A DNA stretch of 64,000 nucleotides. Source: Choricystis sp. odSpoLacu1. Lineage: Eukaryota; Chlorophyta; Trebouxiophyceae. The notes beneath the pieces are model-generated. The model had not been told where the DNA came from and did no database searches. It saw only the letters and a list, made by a program, of their open reading frames with translations. Position 1 is the stretch's first letter. Every line of letters begins with the position of its first letter. Positions 11,126-21,082 of this stretch are shown piece after piece. The DNA lies in assembly GCA_958009055.1 (NCBI GenBank), contig OY253658.1:186001-250000 (forward strand), given 5' to 3'. Both the position numbers and the translations under genes were made by a program.

Positions 11126-11925
11126 TCACCAATCTTCGGCCGGCAGTTGGGGTAGCACCCCGCTCCCGTGCCGCGTTGGTGGCCGCGACTCGTCGTCTGC
11201 GAGGGCGTCGGCCAGGCCGCCTCCACCCCCGGACGCAGTCAACCCCAGAGCCACCCGGCGCGTGGAGGCGGCCCACCTCTTTTTGAAGCGCCACCGCCAC
11301 ACGGCTTCCGCGTCGTCATCATCGTCGTCGCCGTCAGAATGGTGCGCTGCGGTGGCGATCGGGCGCCCCGTCACGCCGCCCTGGGACACCAGCGTGGGCC
11401 CATCCTTGAGGTGGTGCGAGCCGGACAGCGTGCGGGGTGGGGTGGGGGGTGGGGGGCGGCCGGTGGGGCGGCGGGGCGGGGGGTGGTTGCGGGTGCCGCC
11501 GCGGCCGCTGCTGTCTGTGGAAGGGGAGGAAAAATCCGACACACTAGTCCACAACGGGGCGACGGCGCGGCGGCTGGTGCAGGGCAGGTGGCCAGACCTG
11601 GGGGGGGTGGGGACAGGGAAGATCAAAAAAGGCAGGAGCGTGCGTACGCGCGGCCGACGCTCCCCTGCCGCGAGGCGGCGCCCGCAGGGTTCATCGCGGT
11701 CACGTGCTCCGTCGAACTCCCGCCTTTCCCCCTTTTTCCGCCCGAGCCAGTCTGGACCCGTCCCATCGACACCCTGTGCCGTCGCGCGCCAGGCGGGGAG
11801 GGCGGCGACGTAGGTGGGCAGTGCTCATGTTGCGGCGCTATGGTACTCCGGGAAGGGACTCACCATGCGGCGTCCAGCACGTCGGGTAGTTGGAAGGGGC
11901 TGGCGTTTAGTCGAGTGTCTGTCAT
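11126..11925 (-). CDS. Unknown low-complexity protein, two exons
   Basis: Not recognised. Exon 1 is 11925-11864 (start MTDTRLNASPFQLPDVLDAA) and exon 2 is 11597-11126. The intron (GGTGAG donor, C-rich tract ending CAG) is phase 2 on both sides, which supports the model; 177 residues. The chain has a Pro/Arg-rich middle, a run of six aspartates, then a compact basic-aromatic segment AVWRWRFKKRWAASTRRVAL and a Gly-rich tail ending PAEDW. The WRWRFKKRW patch beside the acidic run is the only distinctive element. A donor-like GGTGAG overlaps the stop codon, so a further exon is possible. Confidence 0.5.
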
Positions 11926-12156
11926 TGTGGTGTCATTTAGGGGGGGGCGGGAGGTGCGGGGGAGCCCGCACTTGGGCAGGGGCGAGGAGGGAAAGGCGCT
12001 GCGAGAGTGAGAGACGGCAGTCCCGTGAGTTTTGCGTCAAGAGGAAGGTGTGGTTCCTCCCAAACGCCCGGCGCGCCGCGTCGCTCTCCCCCCTTGCCGC
12101 GCCGCGTCCCTTGCCCCCCTCGCCGTGGGAACGCGCCCACGCCACCCCCCACACAC

Positions 12157-12873
12157 ATGCAGTCAATCGCCGAAACCGACGCCACCGCGGCCGGCACCCC
12201 GCGCCGCCTCCTGGTCGCAGTCGACGACACCGACGAAGCAGAGGCCGCGCTCGCGTGGGCGCTGGACAACCTGTACAAGTGAGTGTAGGTGGGGAAAAGG
12301 GGAGGGTTCGGGGGTGCGAGTCCCCGCGCGTTGTTGTCCGTTGCAATGCCGGTTTGCCCTCCGACGACCCCGCCCTGGGGTGCCCCCCCCGTCCTACCAC
12401 TCCACTCCCGCCTTTTTGCGCGTCTCGCCCCAGCCCTTGGCGCCTCAATCCAGTTGTTTTCATTTAAAAACTTGTTTTAACCCATTCCCAGGCCCGGCGA
12501 TGAACTCCACCTTGTCCACGTCGTGCCCCGCGTTCAACAAGCCGCCGTCTTTGGCGCTCCCCCCGTCGACTTCCTGCCCCAACAAGACCCGGTGGCGTAT
12601 GCCGCACTGATCAAGAATGCGGAGGCTTTTATAGCGGCCCGGTTTTTGCCCCGCCTTCTTTCCCTCACCCCAGACCCCGTCGTCCACGTCGTCAAGGCCG
12701 ACGTCGACACCGACTCCATCGGCAACGTTGTCTGCCGCAAGGCGGGCGACCTGGGCGTGGCCGCCCTCGTCATGGCGTCCCACTCCAAGTCGAGGATCCA
12801 AGAGTTTTTTTTGGGCAGCGTCACCGCCTACTGTTGCCACCACGCGCCCGCGCCCGTGCTGGTGGTCAAATGA
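12157..12873 (+). CDS. Universal stress protein (UspA) domain protein
   Basis: Exons 12157-12278 and 12492-12873 (donor AA|GTGAGT, phase 2), 167 residues. It starts with RRLLVAVDDTDEAEAALAWALDNLY, the first beta-alpha unit of a UspA fold. It ends with AALVMASHSKSRIQEFFLGSVTAYCCHHAPAPVLVV, which matches the family's C-terminal ATP-loop region. The usual G-x2-G of ATP-binding members is replaced by S-H-S-K-S before the conserved GSV, so nucleotide binding is doubtful. Single-domain Usp proteins like this are common in plants and algae. The start codon follows a short ACACAC stretch. Confidence 0.88.
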
Positions 12874-13047
12874 GTGTGGGAGAGAAGGTGTGCCTAGGGA
12901 TTGTGTGTGTTGTGTTGCTTCCCCTTTTTGTTTTTCGTTTTTGCACGACCGTGGTAGCCCCAAAGAGAAAAAGAGAGGGGTGAAAAAAAACCGAAATGAC
13001 GAAACCAATGCGCGCGGGACCCTCTCTCTTTCCTCTCTTCCCTCGGA

Positions 13048-13293
13048 TCACCGCACACACAGCAGCTCCCACCTGGCCCGCGCCGGCACCACGGGCGGGC
13101 GAACCCGGGGCTCGGCCTCGTAGCCGCCGTCGTCAAAATCGACTCGCTCGCCCGCGACCACTGCAGCGAGCGCGGCCGCGCCGCCGATCAGCAGCGCTGT
13201 CTCAATGACCAGGGCGGCATATACGTGGTACAGAGCAGCTATGAGGATGATCCAGGCGTGGGAGAGGGCCATGGTGGCGGAGGGCAGGGGCAT
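13048..13293 (-). CDS. Small predicted membrane protein, unknown
   Basis: About 81 residues from ATG 13293 (74 from ATG 13272, MALSHAW). A hydrophobic stretch IILIAALYHVYAALVIETALLIGGAAALAAVVAG could form one long or two short membrane helices, followed by an acidic then basic tail (ERVDFDDGGYEAEPRVRPP). No family recognised. It is kept because hydrophobicity and charge are sharply segregated and no other frame here looks coding. Confidence 0.4.
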   Translation of the reverse strand: MPLPSATMALSHAWIILIAALYHVYAALVIETALLIGGAAALAAVVAGERVDFDDGGYEAEPRVRPPVVPARARWELLCVR

Positions 13294-13531
13294 GGAGAGG
13301 GGAGACGGAAGGGAGGGGTGCACGGTACGACAGCACGGGTCGCGTTTTGTTTAGTTTTGTTTCGAGGCCGCGCCGGCGGCCTCCGAAAACTGACGCAGTA
13401 ACAAGTCACAGCAACGCAAGATAAAAATCAATGAAAACAGGAAATCAAAGCAGCAATGAAAATGGCAAGGGAGAGGTTGGAAAACAAAAACGCGATTGTG
13501 CGCACAAAAAACTCTCTCTCTCCTCTCTCCT

Positions 13532-15487
13532 CTACGTCGGCCCACACCCCAGCCCATGCACCAGGCAACAATAGTGCCCCCCATCCCGCCCCCACACGGC
13601 AGCCGCGGTGGACCGGTAGGCGGCGAGGGTGGGGGACGCGGTGGCGGCGGTCGCGTTGAGAAAGGGGCCTGCATCAAAAGGGACTAATCCAGTTGGATCC
13701 CCGGCCGCCGGCCCCTGGAAATCGTTGTGCGTGGTGAAGGCCAGGGTGGGGATGGTTAGTGAAATCGCGTGCGCTGAACAGATGGCTCCAGCTGCCGACG
13801 TCGCGTCCGCGCCCGCGGCGGGCCATCCTTGTTCGCTGGCTGCCAACACCGCCTGGGGCGCGCGGTCGGGGTCGGCCACGCCTGCGGCAGCTGCGCGGGA
13901 CCGTTGCTGGGCGGCGATGGTGGACAGGTCGCGGAAACGGTAGACGGAGGGCCAGCTGTGTGTAGGAAAAAAGGAGGGAGTTGGTGTCGCGTCGTTTTTC
14001 TCTTCGATCCACTCTCCTCCCCCACCACCACACCCTAAACTCACCCATCCCCCTGCACCGGTCCATACGGGTGCAGCGCCAGGCTCCAGTCGACGCTCGT
14101 CCCCAGCTCCTGCCACAGGGCATCGACTAAGGGGCCGCTGCCGGTGTGGGGCGCGCCGTCGGCGACGCCGCCCCGGGGCGGCGCCCACACACTGTCCACC
14201 GACGCATACACGAGCGCGGGACCCGCCCCCACGTCGGACAGGGCGGTGGCAGTGGCGTTGATCATGGCGGCGTAGCGGGCGCCAATCGCAGCCGTGCGCG
14301 CGGGCGACCCGGGGGGCGGCAGTTGATCAAACTCGGTCCAGCGAGTCGAGGCGGCTTCGTTCCACACGATGAAGGCGGCAAACCTGCCAGTGCTATACGA
14401 CCTGAACCTATCCCCCAGGAACGCCACCAAGTCTGAGAAGGCGGCGAGGGTGGCGGGGGTGGAGGGCGCACAGCCAGACGTGTCGCGGGGGGTGCCGGCA
14501 GGGGCGCGTGGCGGCAACCACCCAACACACCCCGGGGCCCGCGCGCCGACGGGCGCCTTCCAAAGCGTGGCCACACTCTGAATTCCGTGCGCCGCGTCGG
14601 CGGCCAGCATGGCGGCCGTGTGGGCGACTGCGGCGGCCGAGTAGCAGTGGCGGCGCGACGTGCCGGGGCGCATCCACTCGACCGTGCCATTTGGACAAGG
14701 CACGCCCGCCACAGGCAGTGAATAGTCCGGCTCAAAAGTGGCCCAGAACGTGTTGTAGCGGCGGGTGCCCGGGGCGACCGCGGCGCCGAGGGCAGAGTAG
14801 CGTGCGGCGCCCGCAGGGGAGGCCGGGTCGCCGAGGCCGACGCCATCCCAGTACCGTTGGTCGTGGATGCCTTGCTTGGCGCCCGGCAGGACGTAGCCGT
14901 TGGAGGGGCCGACGCCTGATGTGGGGAGGTGTGTGGAAAAAGGGGGGTTACGTCAAGACGGTCTCTCTCTTCCCCCTCTCGACGCATTCGCATCTTTGTC
15001 CCCTCCTCCCCCAGTGGGGGAGGAGGGGACAAAGAGAGAGCCACTCTCTCTCACCTATCAACGGCCTCCCCAATGCGGGAGCAGCCTTCCAGTCCGATGC
15101 ATCCACGGGCGCCACCGCATCGCCGCCCCCGTCCAGCGGTGGCGGGGGCGGCGCATTGTGCGCCGCCAAGTGGTTGGGACTCGCTAAGTAGAAGCCGGTC
15201 GCCGCAAAGCAGGTCGCCGTCAACAACGCCAGCACGCTCATGATCAACCATCGCCACCTCTGGCTGGCGCGGGCGGCGGAGGAGGCGGTGGACGGCGTGG
15301 AGGAGGGCGCTTTGGAGGGGCGCGATGGGGGGGGACTAGTCGCGTCGACGGGCTGCACGGCCGCCACAGCGCGCCGCCTCGGCGAGGGAGGGTGCGGGGG
15401 TCCAGGCTCGACATCGATGGAGCCATTGGGAGCCCGTTCCTGGCCCGCGAACGCGCTGCGCGGAATGAGCGAGCCGGGGGAATCCAT
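13532..15487 (-). CDS. Type II membrane-anchored glycoside-hydrolase-like protein
   Basis: Three exons: 15487-15055, 14915-14045 and 13955-13532; both introns are phase-consistent, giving about 575 residues. A Pro/Ser-rich cytoplasmic N-terminus is followed by one membrane helix (WLIMSVLALLTATCFAATGF), so the bulk should be lumenal or extracellular. The lumenal part has features of a (beta/alpha)8 glycosidase: HDQRYWDGVGLGDP, RRYNTFWATFEPDYSLP, FAAFIVWNEAASTRW (a WNE motif typical of the acid/base glutamate of clan GH-A) and WSLALHPYG. The GH family cannot be named with certainty; GH39/GH5-like is the best guess. It shares a 135-bp promoter with the divergent F-box gene, and a TATATA stretch sits right beside its ATG. 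Confidence 0.65.
14994..15034. repeat. Perfect 20-bp inverted repeat with 1-nt spacer, inside an intron
   Basis: The left arm 14994-15013 begins CTTTGTCCCC; the right arm 15015-15034 is its exact reverse complement, with a single G between. It lies in intron 1 of the glycosidase-like gene. The arms are purine/pyrimidine biased. Confidence 0.85.
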
Positions 15488-15622
15488 ATATATTTTTTTC
15501 GCTATTTTTTCGACGAAGTGTGTGCGGCCAACCTCACACCCGTTTTCGTCTCCGTTTTCTGCCCGCCGGGGCCGCCTGGCCTTGCCGCCACGCCCCGTTT
15601 GCTGTCCAACTCAAAAGCCACA

Positions 15623-16322
15623 ATGTCTCTCATCATCCACCCCCTCTTCCCTCCCCCCCCCCCCCTCCGCCCCGCCGTCCTGGACGACGTGCCACTCGAC
15701 GTGCTGCACCTCATCGCGGCCTGCCTGCCGACGGCGCGCGACTTGTGCGCGTTTGAGGGCGTGTGTCAGTCGACACGGTGAGCGAGAAGAGGGGGAAGAG
15801 CTGCCGGGGCGGTGGGCGCGTGTGCGCCCCCAATTTGCTCCATCGTCGTGCGCGCGCGTTTGACCCTCTGCGCCCCGCGCCGCCACCCCTCCTCCCCTCC
15901 CCAAACCACGCTCGACACCAACCTTTGCACCTCCTCCTCCTCCCCACCCAGCTTTGCGGCCGCCGACGACGGCCTGTGCACACAGCGCGCGCGCGCTGTG
16001 TGCGCGCGCTTTTCCTGGCGCGCTCGCGGCGCCGCCGCCGCGGGATGGGTCGGTCACATGGCGCGACCTGTACCGGTGAGTTTAGGAAGTGATTGAGGGA
16101 GTGTGTCTGGGAGCCGCCAAACGCTGCCAAACGCGTCCACGCTCCTTTTTTCGACGCACTCACGCCCTCTCCTCCCCACACCACCCACACAGCTTCAACC
16201 ACGTCTTCCTCTACAAGTGCCTGCTGGGGCGCCGCCCGCGCGGCGATGCGGGCCCCCGCCTGGTGGCCCTGGGGCGGGACGCGTTCTTTGTGGCGCTGCC
16301 GGCGCGCGTGTTTGCGCAGTGA
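15623..16322 (+). CDS. F-box protein
   Basis: Exons 15623-15777, 15952-16075 and 16193-16322. The N-terminal F-box reads LDDVPLDVLHLIAACLPTARDLCAFEGVC. A short C-terminal part has TWRDLYRFNHVFLYKCLLG, the WRDLY-type sequence that often follows F-boxes. F-box proteins are substrate adaptors of SCF ubiquitin ligases; no substrate domain beyond this is present (about 135 residues). Exon 2 enters in one frame (FAAADDGL) and leaves in another (TWRDLY). The two join if the (GC)6 tract at 15985-15996 differs by one base or one GC unit. Splice phases at both exon 2 ends demand this shift. Confidence 0.72.
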
Positions 16323-16851
16323 AGGAGAGGGGGGTTTGTCCCCCCTGAAACGCGTGGGCGGTGTTTTGTCCTCGATTGTATTCTTTTTGGGTGCGGCGAG
16401 GAAGAGAGGTGTGTGGGCGTGCGATCGCGGCTTGGACACACGCAGTCTCGAGTGTCGTCGTCGCCACCGCCCGCCGCCGCCTCCTCCCCCCCCACTCCAC
16501 ACTTTGTCCCATTTTTGAAAACCGAAACCCCTCCCCGACACACACACTCTCTGTTTTGTATTCCTTGATCTTGTGGCGTCGGCAGAAAAAAAAAAGAGGG
16601 TGAGGCCAAACGTTGGGGTGCCTCTGACTGGGCTCGCTCACACCTTCTTTCTCGATCCCAACGCCTCCCGCCAACCGCCGCTCTCGCGCCCCACTCTCCT
16701 CCTACCCACTAGACGCACGCCCACCGGCCGTCAACGCACCAATCCGCGCGCGCGCCGTGTGTTCTTTCCCCGCCGCGTGCCCACCTATCCGCCGCTCGCC
16801 GCGCGGCCCCCTCTCGCGTTCCCACACGCCGCCCTCTGCCTCTGGCCGTTC
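16323..16851 (+). promoter_or_regulatory. Promoter and 5' leader region of the AdoMetDC-ODC gene
   Basis: No gene seen between the F-box stop and the uORF. It should contain the promoter and transcription start of the AdoMetDC-ODC gene. No convincing TATA box stands out; an AT-richer patch is at 16545-16570. Confidence 0.4.
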
Positions 16852-17415
16852 ATGCCCCCCGCGGCCCCCGGTGCCGAGTTCGTTGCTGACCTGCGTCCCT
16901 GGGGACCCCCCCCCGCGTTTTGCAGCCCGGCGTTCGGAGCGGTGAGTTGTTTGGGTGTTGGTGTTTGGGTCCCCATTTCGCAAACACGCCAGCCGCCGTT
17001 CGGGCGCTGGCGCTCGCCCGCCCGCCCGCTGGCGCGCCTGGTGCCCCCCCTTTTGCGCCCGTGGGGTGGTATGGCATCCCGCGCACGTGACGGGGGTGCG
17101 ACCCAGGCCAACGAGGTGGAGGGCGGGCGGGCGTGTGGGGGGCCAGGTTTGTCGTGCTGCGGCGCGGTGACGGCGCGCTGGCGCGCTGCACCCACGGCCA
17201 CGCCGCCCACGCACGCCTGCTGCGTGCTGCCCACTGCAAAGCTGGGCCCCCAATCCGTGCGCTGGGGGTGTTGAATCCGGGGCCGAGGCTAGTTGGCCAG
17301 GGGGCGGCAGTTGCGGCTGCGCGGGCGCGTTCACGCGTTGCTTCTTCCCCTCTCTCTCGGCGCGAAAAACGACCCTCCCCTTCCCTCCCTCCAGTCGGCA
17401 CCCGCCCCGTCTTAA
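16852..17415 (+). CDS. Spliced upstream ORF of AdoMetDC-ODC (conserved AdoMetDC uORF type)
   Basis: A 36-residue uORF in the leader: exon 16852-16941 (30 codons), intron 16942-17394 (GTGAGT to CCAG), then 17395-17415 (SAPAPS, stop). Residues 13-28 read D-L-R-P-W-G-x4-F-C-S-P-A-F. The plant AdoMetDC small uORF has D-V-R-P-N-G-x4-F-R-S-A-A-Y with the same spacing and also ends in Pro-Ser. In plants this peptide stalls ribosomes when polyamines are high and represses AdoMetDC translation. The uORF stop is 185 nt before the main ATG. The intron inside the uORF is inferred from splice signals. No overlapping tiny uORF was seen. Confidence 0.75.
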
Positions 17416-17600
17416 CAGGCCACAGCTGGCGTGTGTGTGGGGTGTTGTGTGTGTGTGTTGCTTTGCTGAATTGAACCCTGGGAGAAGAGAGAGTCTGCTG
17501 TCTTCCGTCGTGTTTCTTCCGTGAGCGTTTCCGAGGCCCCCTTTCGTTGAACCCCCCTTTTTTTGAACTCCCCTCCCCTCAAAACCAAGAACTAAAAACC

Positions 17601-20600
17601 ATGTCCTCGGTCGCGTCCCCCACCACGCCGCGCGCCGCCGTCGACGTGGCCTCCCTCCCCCCCCCGTCGTTTGAAGGGTCGGAGAAACGGTTGGAGATCG
17701 ATTTCTACGCGCCCGCCGGGGGCGCCCCCCCGGGCGGCCTGCGCGCCATCGAGCGGGCTGAGCTTGATGCCATGCTGGACGATGTGAGTAGTGTGTGCGG
17801 CGGGATGTGGTGGTGGAAGAGAGAGAGAGAGAGAGACGGGAGAAACCGAAAAACACGACGCCTTTGCCTCCCTCCCCACCCCTTCAACAGGCCGCCTGCT
17901 GCATCGTCTCCCACATGGGCAACGCCCACCTGGACGCCTACGTCCTGTCCGAGTCCTCCCTCTTCATCACGCCCCGCCGCCTCGTTCTCAAAACGTGCGG
18001 CACGACGCGCCTGCTCGCGGCCGTCCCGCGCGCCCTGGCCGCCGCCGCGTCCGTCGGCCTCGCCCCCGCCCGCGTCAAGTACTCGCGCGCCTCCTTCCTC
18101 TTCCCCGACGCCCAACCCGAACAGCACAAAGATTTTGGGGCGGAGACGCGGGTGTTGGGGGCGCACTTTGGGCACTTGGGGGGCGGCGGCGGCGCCTATG
18201 TGCTGGGCGACGCCCTCTCCGGACTGCAGTGGCACGTCTTTGTGGCCGACGCAGGTGGCACCGCCGCCGTGACTGAAGAAGCCGCGGTCGCTGCCCGTGC
18301 TGTCGCCCTGGAAGCGGGCGCGCCAGACGATGTGGCTGCGGCGGAGGCTGAGGCCGCGGGCGCGGCCGCGGCCGCGGACCTGCCCGCCGGCCACGCCCCC
18401 ACCACGCCCTCCCGCCCCCCCACCTACACCCTGGAAGTCTGCATGACCGGGCTCGACCCCGTGCGCGCCTCCCAGTTTGCGCGGGGGCCGGCGTACGTGG
18501 ATGCTGCGACAGTCAGCGCAGCTTCTGGTGTGAGTGCCCTCCTCCCGGGCGCAGCACTCGATGATTTCGTCTTTGATCCGTGCGGCTACTCTGCCAACGC
18601 GCTTGACGGCGCCGCCTTCGCCACCATCCACGTCACCCCGGAGCCCCACTGCTCCTACGCTTCCGTCGAGCTGTGCGGCTACGCGGCCGAAGCCCTGTGC
18701 CCGTCCGCCGTGGTAGCGAGGGTGGCCGCTGTTTTCGGTGCGTCCCGCCTCTCGATCGTTATGTCGGTCGACGCCGACGTCGCGTTCTGCCCCTGGCTCC
18801 TCTCGTCTCTGTGCTTTCCCGCGGGGTATGCCTTTGCAGGGGCCGCCGCCCAAGACTTTGGGGGGAGGGGGCGCACCGCGTTCTACTGCCTGGCGGCGGA
18901 CGACGGTGGGCGCGCGGGCGGGCTCGCGTTGACCGCGCCGCTCGACGACCCCAAAGCGGCGCCGCCCTCCCCGCCCTCCCCGCGCGGCCCGCTGCGCCTG
19001 TCGCCCTCCCTCTTCTCCGCCACGTCGTCCCTGGCGGCCGCCCTGGCGTCGCCGGGGGGGTCAGCCTCGTGCGACGAGTCGTCCGACGGGGAGCGGGGCG
19101 TGCCCGCCGCGCCGCCGCGCCCCGTGCGCACGCCGTCGCCCGCGCACCCGCTCGCGCCGCCCCCGCGCGCGCCGTCGCCCGCGGCGCCCCTGCTGCCGGG
19201 TGGAGGTGCCGCCACCGCCCTGGCGTCCATGCTGGACCGGCGGTCGCCCGCGCTAGCCGCCGCGGCCGCCGCGCCGCGCACCCCGCGCCGCCCACCCGCC
19301 CCGGCCCCCCTCCCCGCCGTCCTCGCCGCCGCGCGCGCCGTCCGCCTGCCCGACGGCGGCCCGGCCACCATCGACGCCGCCCTGGCAGCCGCCATCGCGC
19401 GCCACGGCCTGGAGGACAACACGTACTGCGTGGATTTGGGTGCGGTGGCTCGTACCCATGCCGCCTGGGCGGCTGCCCTCCCGCGCGTCGACCCCTTCTA
19501 CGCCGTCAAGTGCAACCCCGACCCCGCCATCGTGGCCACCCTGGCCGCCTGTGGCGCAGGGTTCGACTGCGCCTCCGCGGCGGAAGTCGACCTCGTCCTC
19601 GCCCTGGGCGTCCTCCCCCACCGCATCATCTTTGCGAATGCCTGCAAGCGCCCGCCGGACGTGCGCGCGGCCGCGGCCGCGCGCGTCTCCCTCACCACGT
19701 TTGACACGCCCGCGGAAGCGGTCAAGCTGGCGCGGTGGCACCCGTCCACGCGCGCCCTGCTGCGCCTGCGGGCGGACGACCCCGCGGCGCGGTGCCAGCT
19801 GGGCAACAAGTATGGGTGCGACCCTGCCGCCGCGCCCGCCCTGCTGGCCGCCGCCAAGGCCGCCGGCGTCGCCGTCGTCGGCATCTCCTTCCACGTGGGG
19901 TCGGGCGCGTCCGACCCGGCCGCGTTTGTGGGGGCGATCGAGCTGGCGCGGGCGGCCTTCGATGCAGGGACGGCGCTAGGGTTTGACATGTCCATTTTGG
20001 ACATCGGGGGCGGGTTTGCCGCCCCGTCCCGCGCCGCCGACGGCGCCCTCGACCTCGGCCCCGCCCCCTCCGCCATCAACGCCGCCCTGGATACCCACTT
20101 TCCGCGTGGCTCGGGTGTCCGCGTCATCGCGGAGCCTGGGCGCTACTTTGCGGAAGGGTGTGCCACGCTCGCCGTCAACGTCTATGGCGTGCGCGACGGC
20201 GCCGCTCCGTGCGGCGCCCCCACCCGCGACTACTGGGTCACCGACGGCCTCTACGGCTCCATGAACTGTGTGCTGTACGACCACGCCACCCTGGCCGCCC
20301 GCCCCCTGGGCGGCTGCTTTGGCGCGGGAGGGGGGGTGGCCGCGCTCGGCGCGTGCGGCGCGGGCGCGGTCGCGTCTGTTGCTGTTGATGGTGCTGTGGC
20401 CGACGCCCCCCTGCTCGTCAAAGGGGACGTTGACGCCGCCACTGCCTGCTGCCGCCTGGGGTGCTGCGGCCACGTGCCCCCGGGCTGGCGCCGGTCGACC
20501 GTGTTTGGCCCGACGTGCGACGGCCTCGACACGGTTCTCCGCGACTACCCCCTCCCCCTCCTCACCCCGGGAGACTGGCTCGCCTTCCCCAACATGGGGG

Positions 20601-20683
20601 CGTATACGCTCGCCGGGGCGTCCGCGTTCAACGGGTTCTTTGCAGACTCGCCCAGCGTGGTGTACGTGTGGAGCGAGAGATGA
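17601..20683 (+). CDS. Bifunctional S-adenosylmethionine decarboxylase / ornithine decarboxylase
   Basis: Exons 17601-17783 and 17891-20683 (phase 0), 991 residues with no stop between the two domains. The AdoMetDC domain (about 1-396) starts with FEGSEKRLEIDF. It has the self-cleavage site LSE|SSLF (Glu82/Ser83, which makes the pyruvoyl group), KTCGTT with catalytic Cys97, and FATIHVTPE. A Ser/Pro/Ala linker (about 397-540) follows. The ODC domain (about 541-991) has the PLP lysine in FYAVKCNP (Lys601), FHVGSG, EPGRYF, VFGPTCDGLD (catalytic Cys937) and NMGAYTLAG. It should make putrescine and decarboxylated AdoMet in the cytosol for spermidine synthesis. All key residues are present. Order matches the Plasmodium fusion enzyme. 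Translation is probably controlled by the uORF upstream. Confidence 0.95.
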
Positions 20684-21082
20684 TCAGAGGATGGGGCGAC
20701 GACGCGCGTGCGACCTTTTCTACCCCCAACACCCCATTTTTACGTCGATCTTTTTTCCTCTTTTTTTTTTTGGGTGACGCGACACCTAAGTCGGTCCTTC
20801 TTTTTTTTTGGCGGGGGGGCAGAGCGACGTGCGGTCCCCACCCGGGGCACGCGCGTTTTGCACCCCCCCGCCCAAAAACAAACAACGGAGAGAGAGAAAC
20901 GAGAGACAAGAACAGCCACCACCTGTACAACACCAACGGTGCGTGTGCCCAATGCAAAAGAGAACACCCTCCCCCAACGCTCACGGAAAGAAAATTGAAG
21001 ACAGGGGTGGTGGTGGTGGTGGTGTGGGCGTTGTTTTTTCTCTCTCTCACTCGCGCCGGGTTTCTTTCTCCTTTCGCCACCA
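20684..21082. other. Intergenic: AdoMetDC-ODC 3' region and HMGCL promoter
   Basis: No gene seen. T-rich runs at 20758-20770 and 20801-20811 and a (GGT)n tract at 21006-21024. Confidence 0.4.

Noticed and set aside
11600..11830. Extra exon reading LPTYVAALPAWRATAQG between the two exons of the unknown gene
   Set aside because: An in-frame TGA directly precedes it and no acceptor gives the right phase, whereas direct splicing 11864 to 11597 is phase-consistent.
17641..17665. C9 run near the AdoMetDC start as another frameshift
   Set aside because: The only nearby ATG (17601) is in frame with FEGSEKRLEIDF through this run, so no correction is needed.
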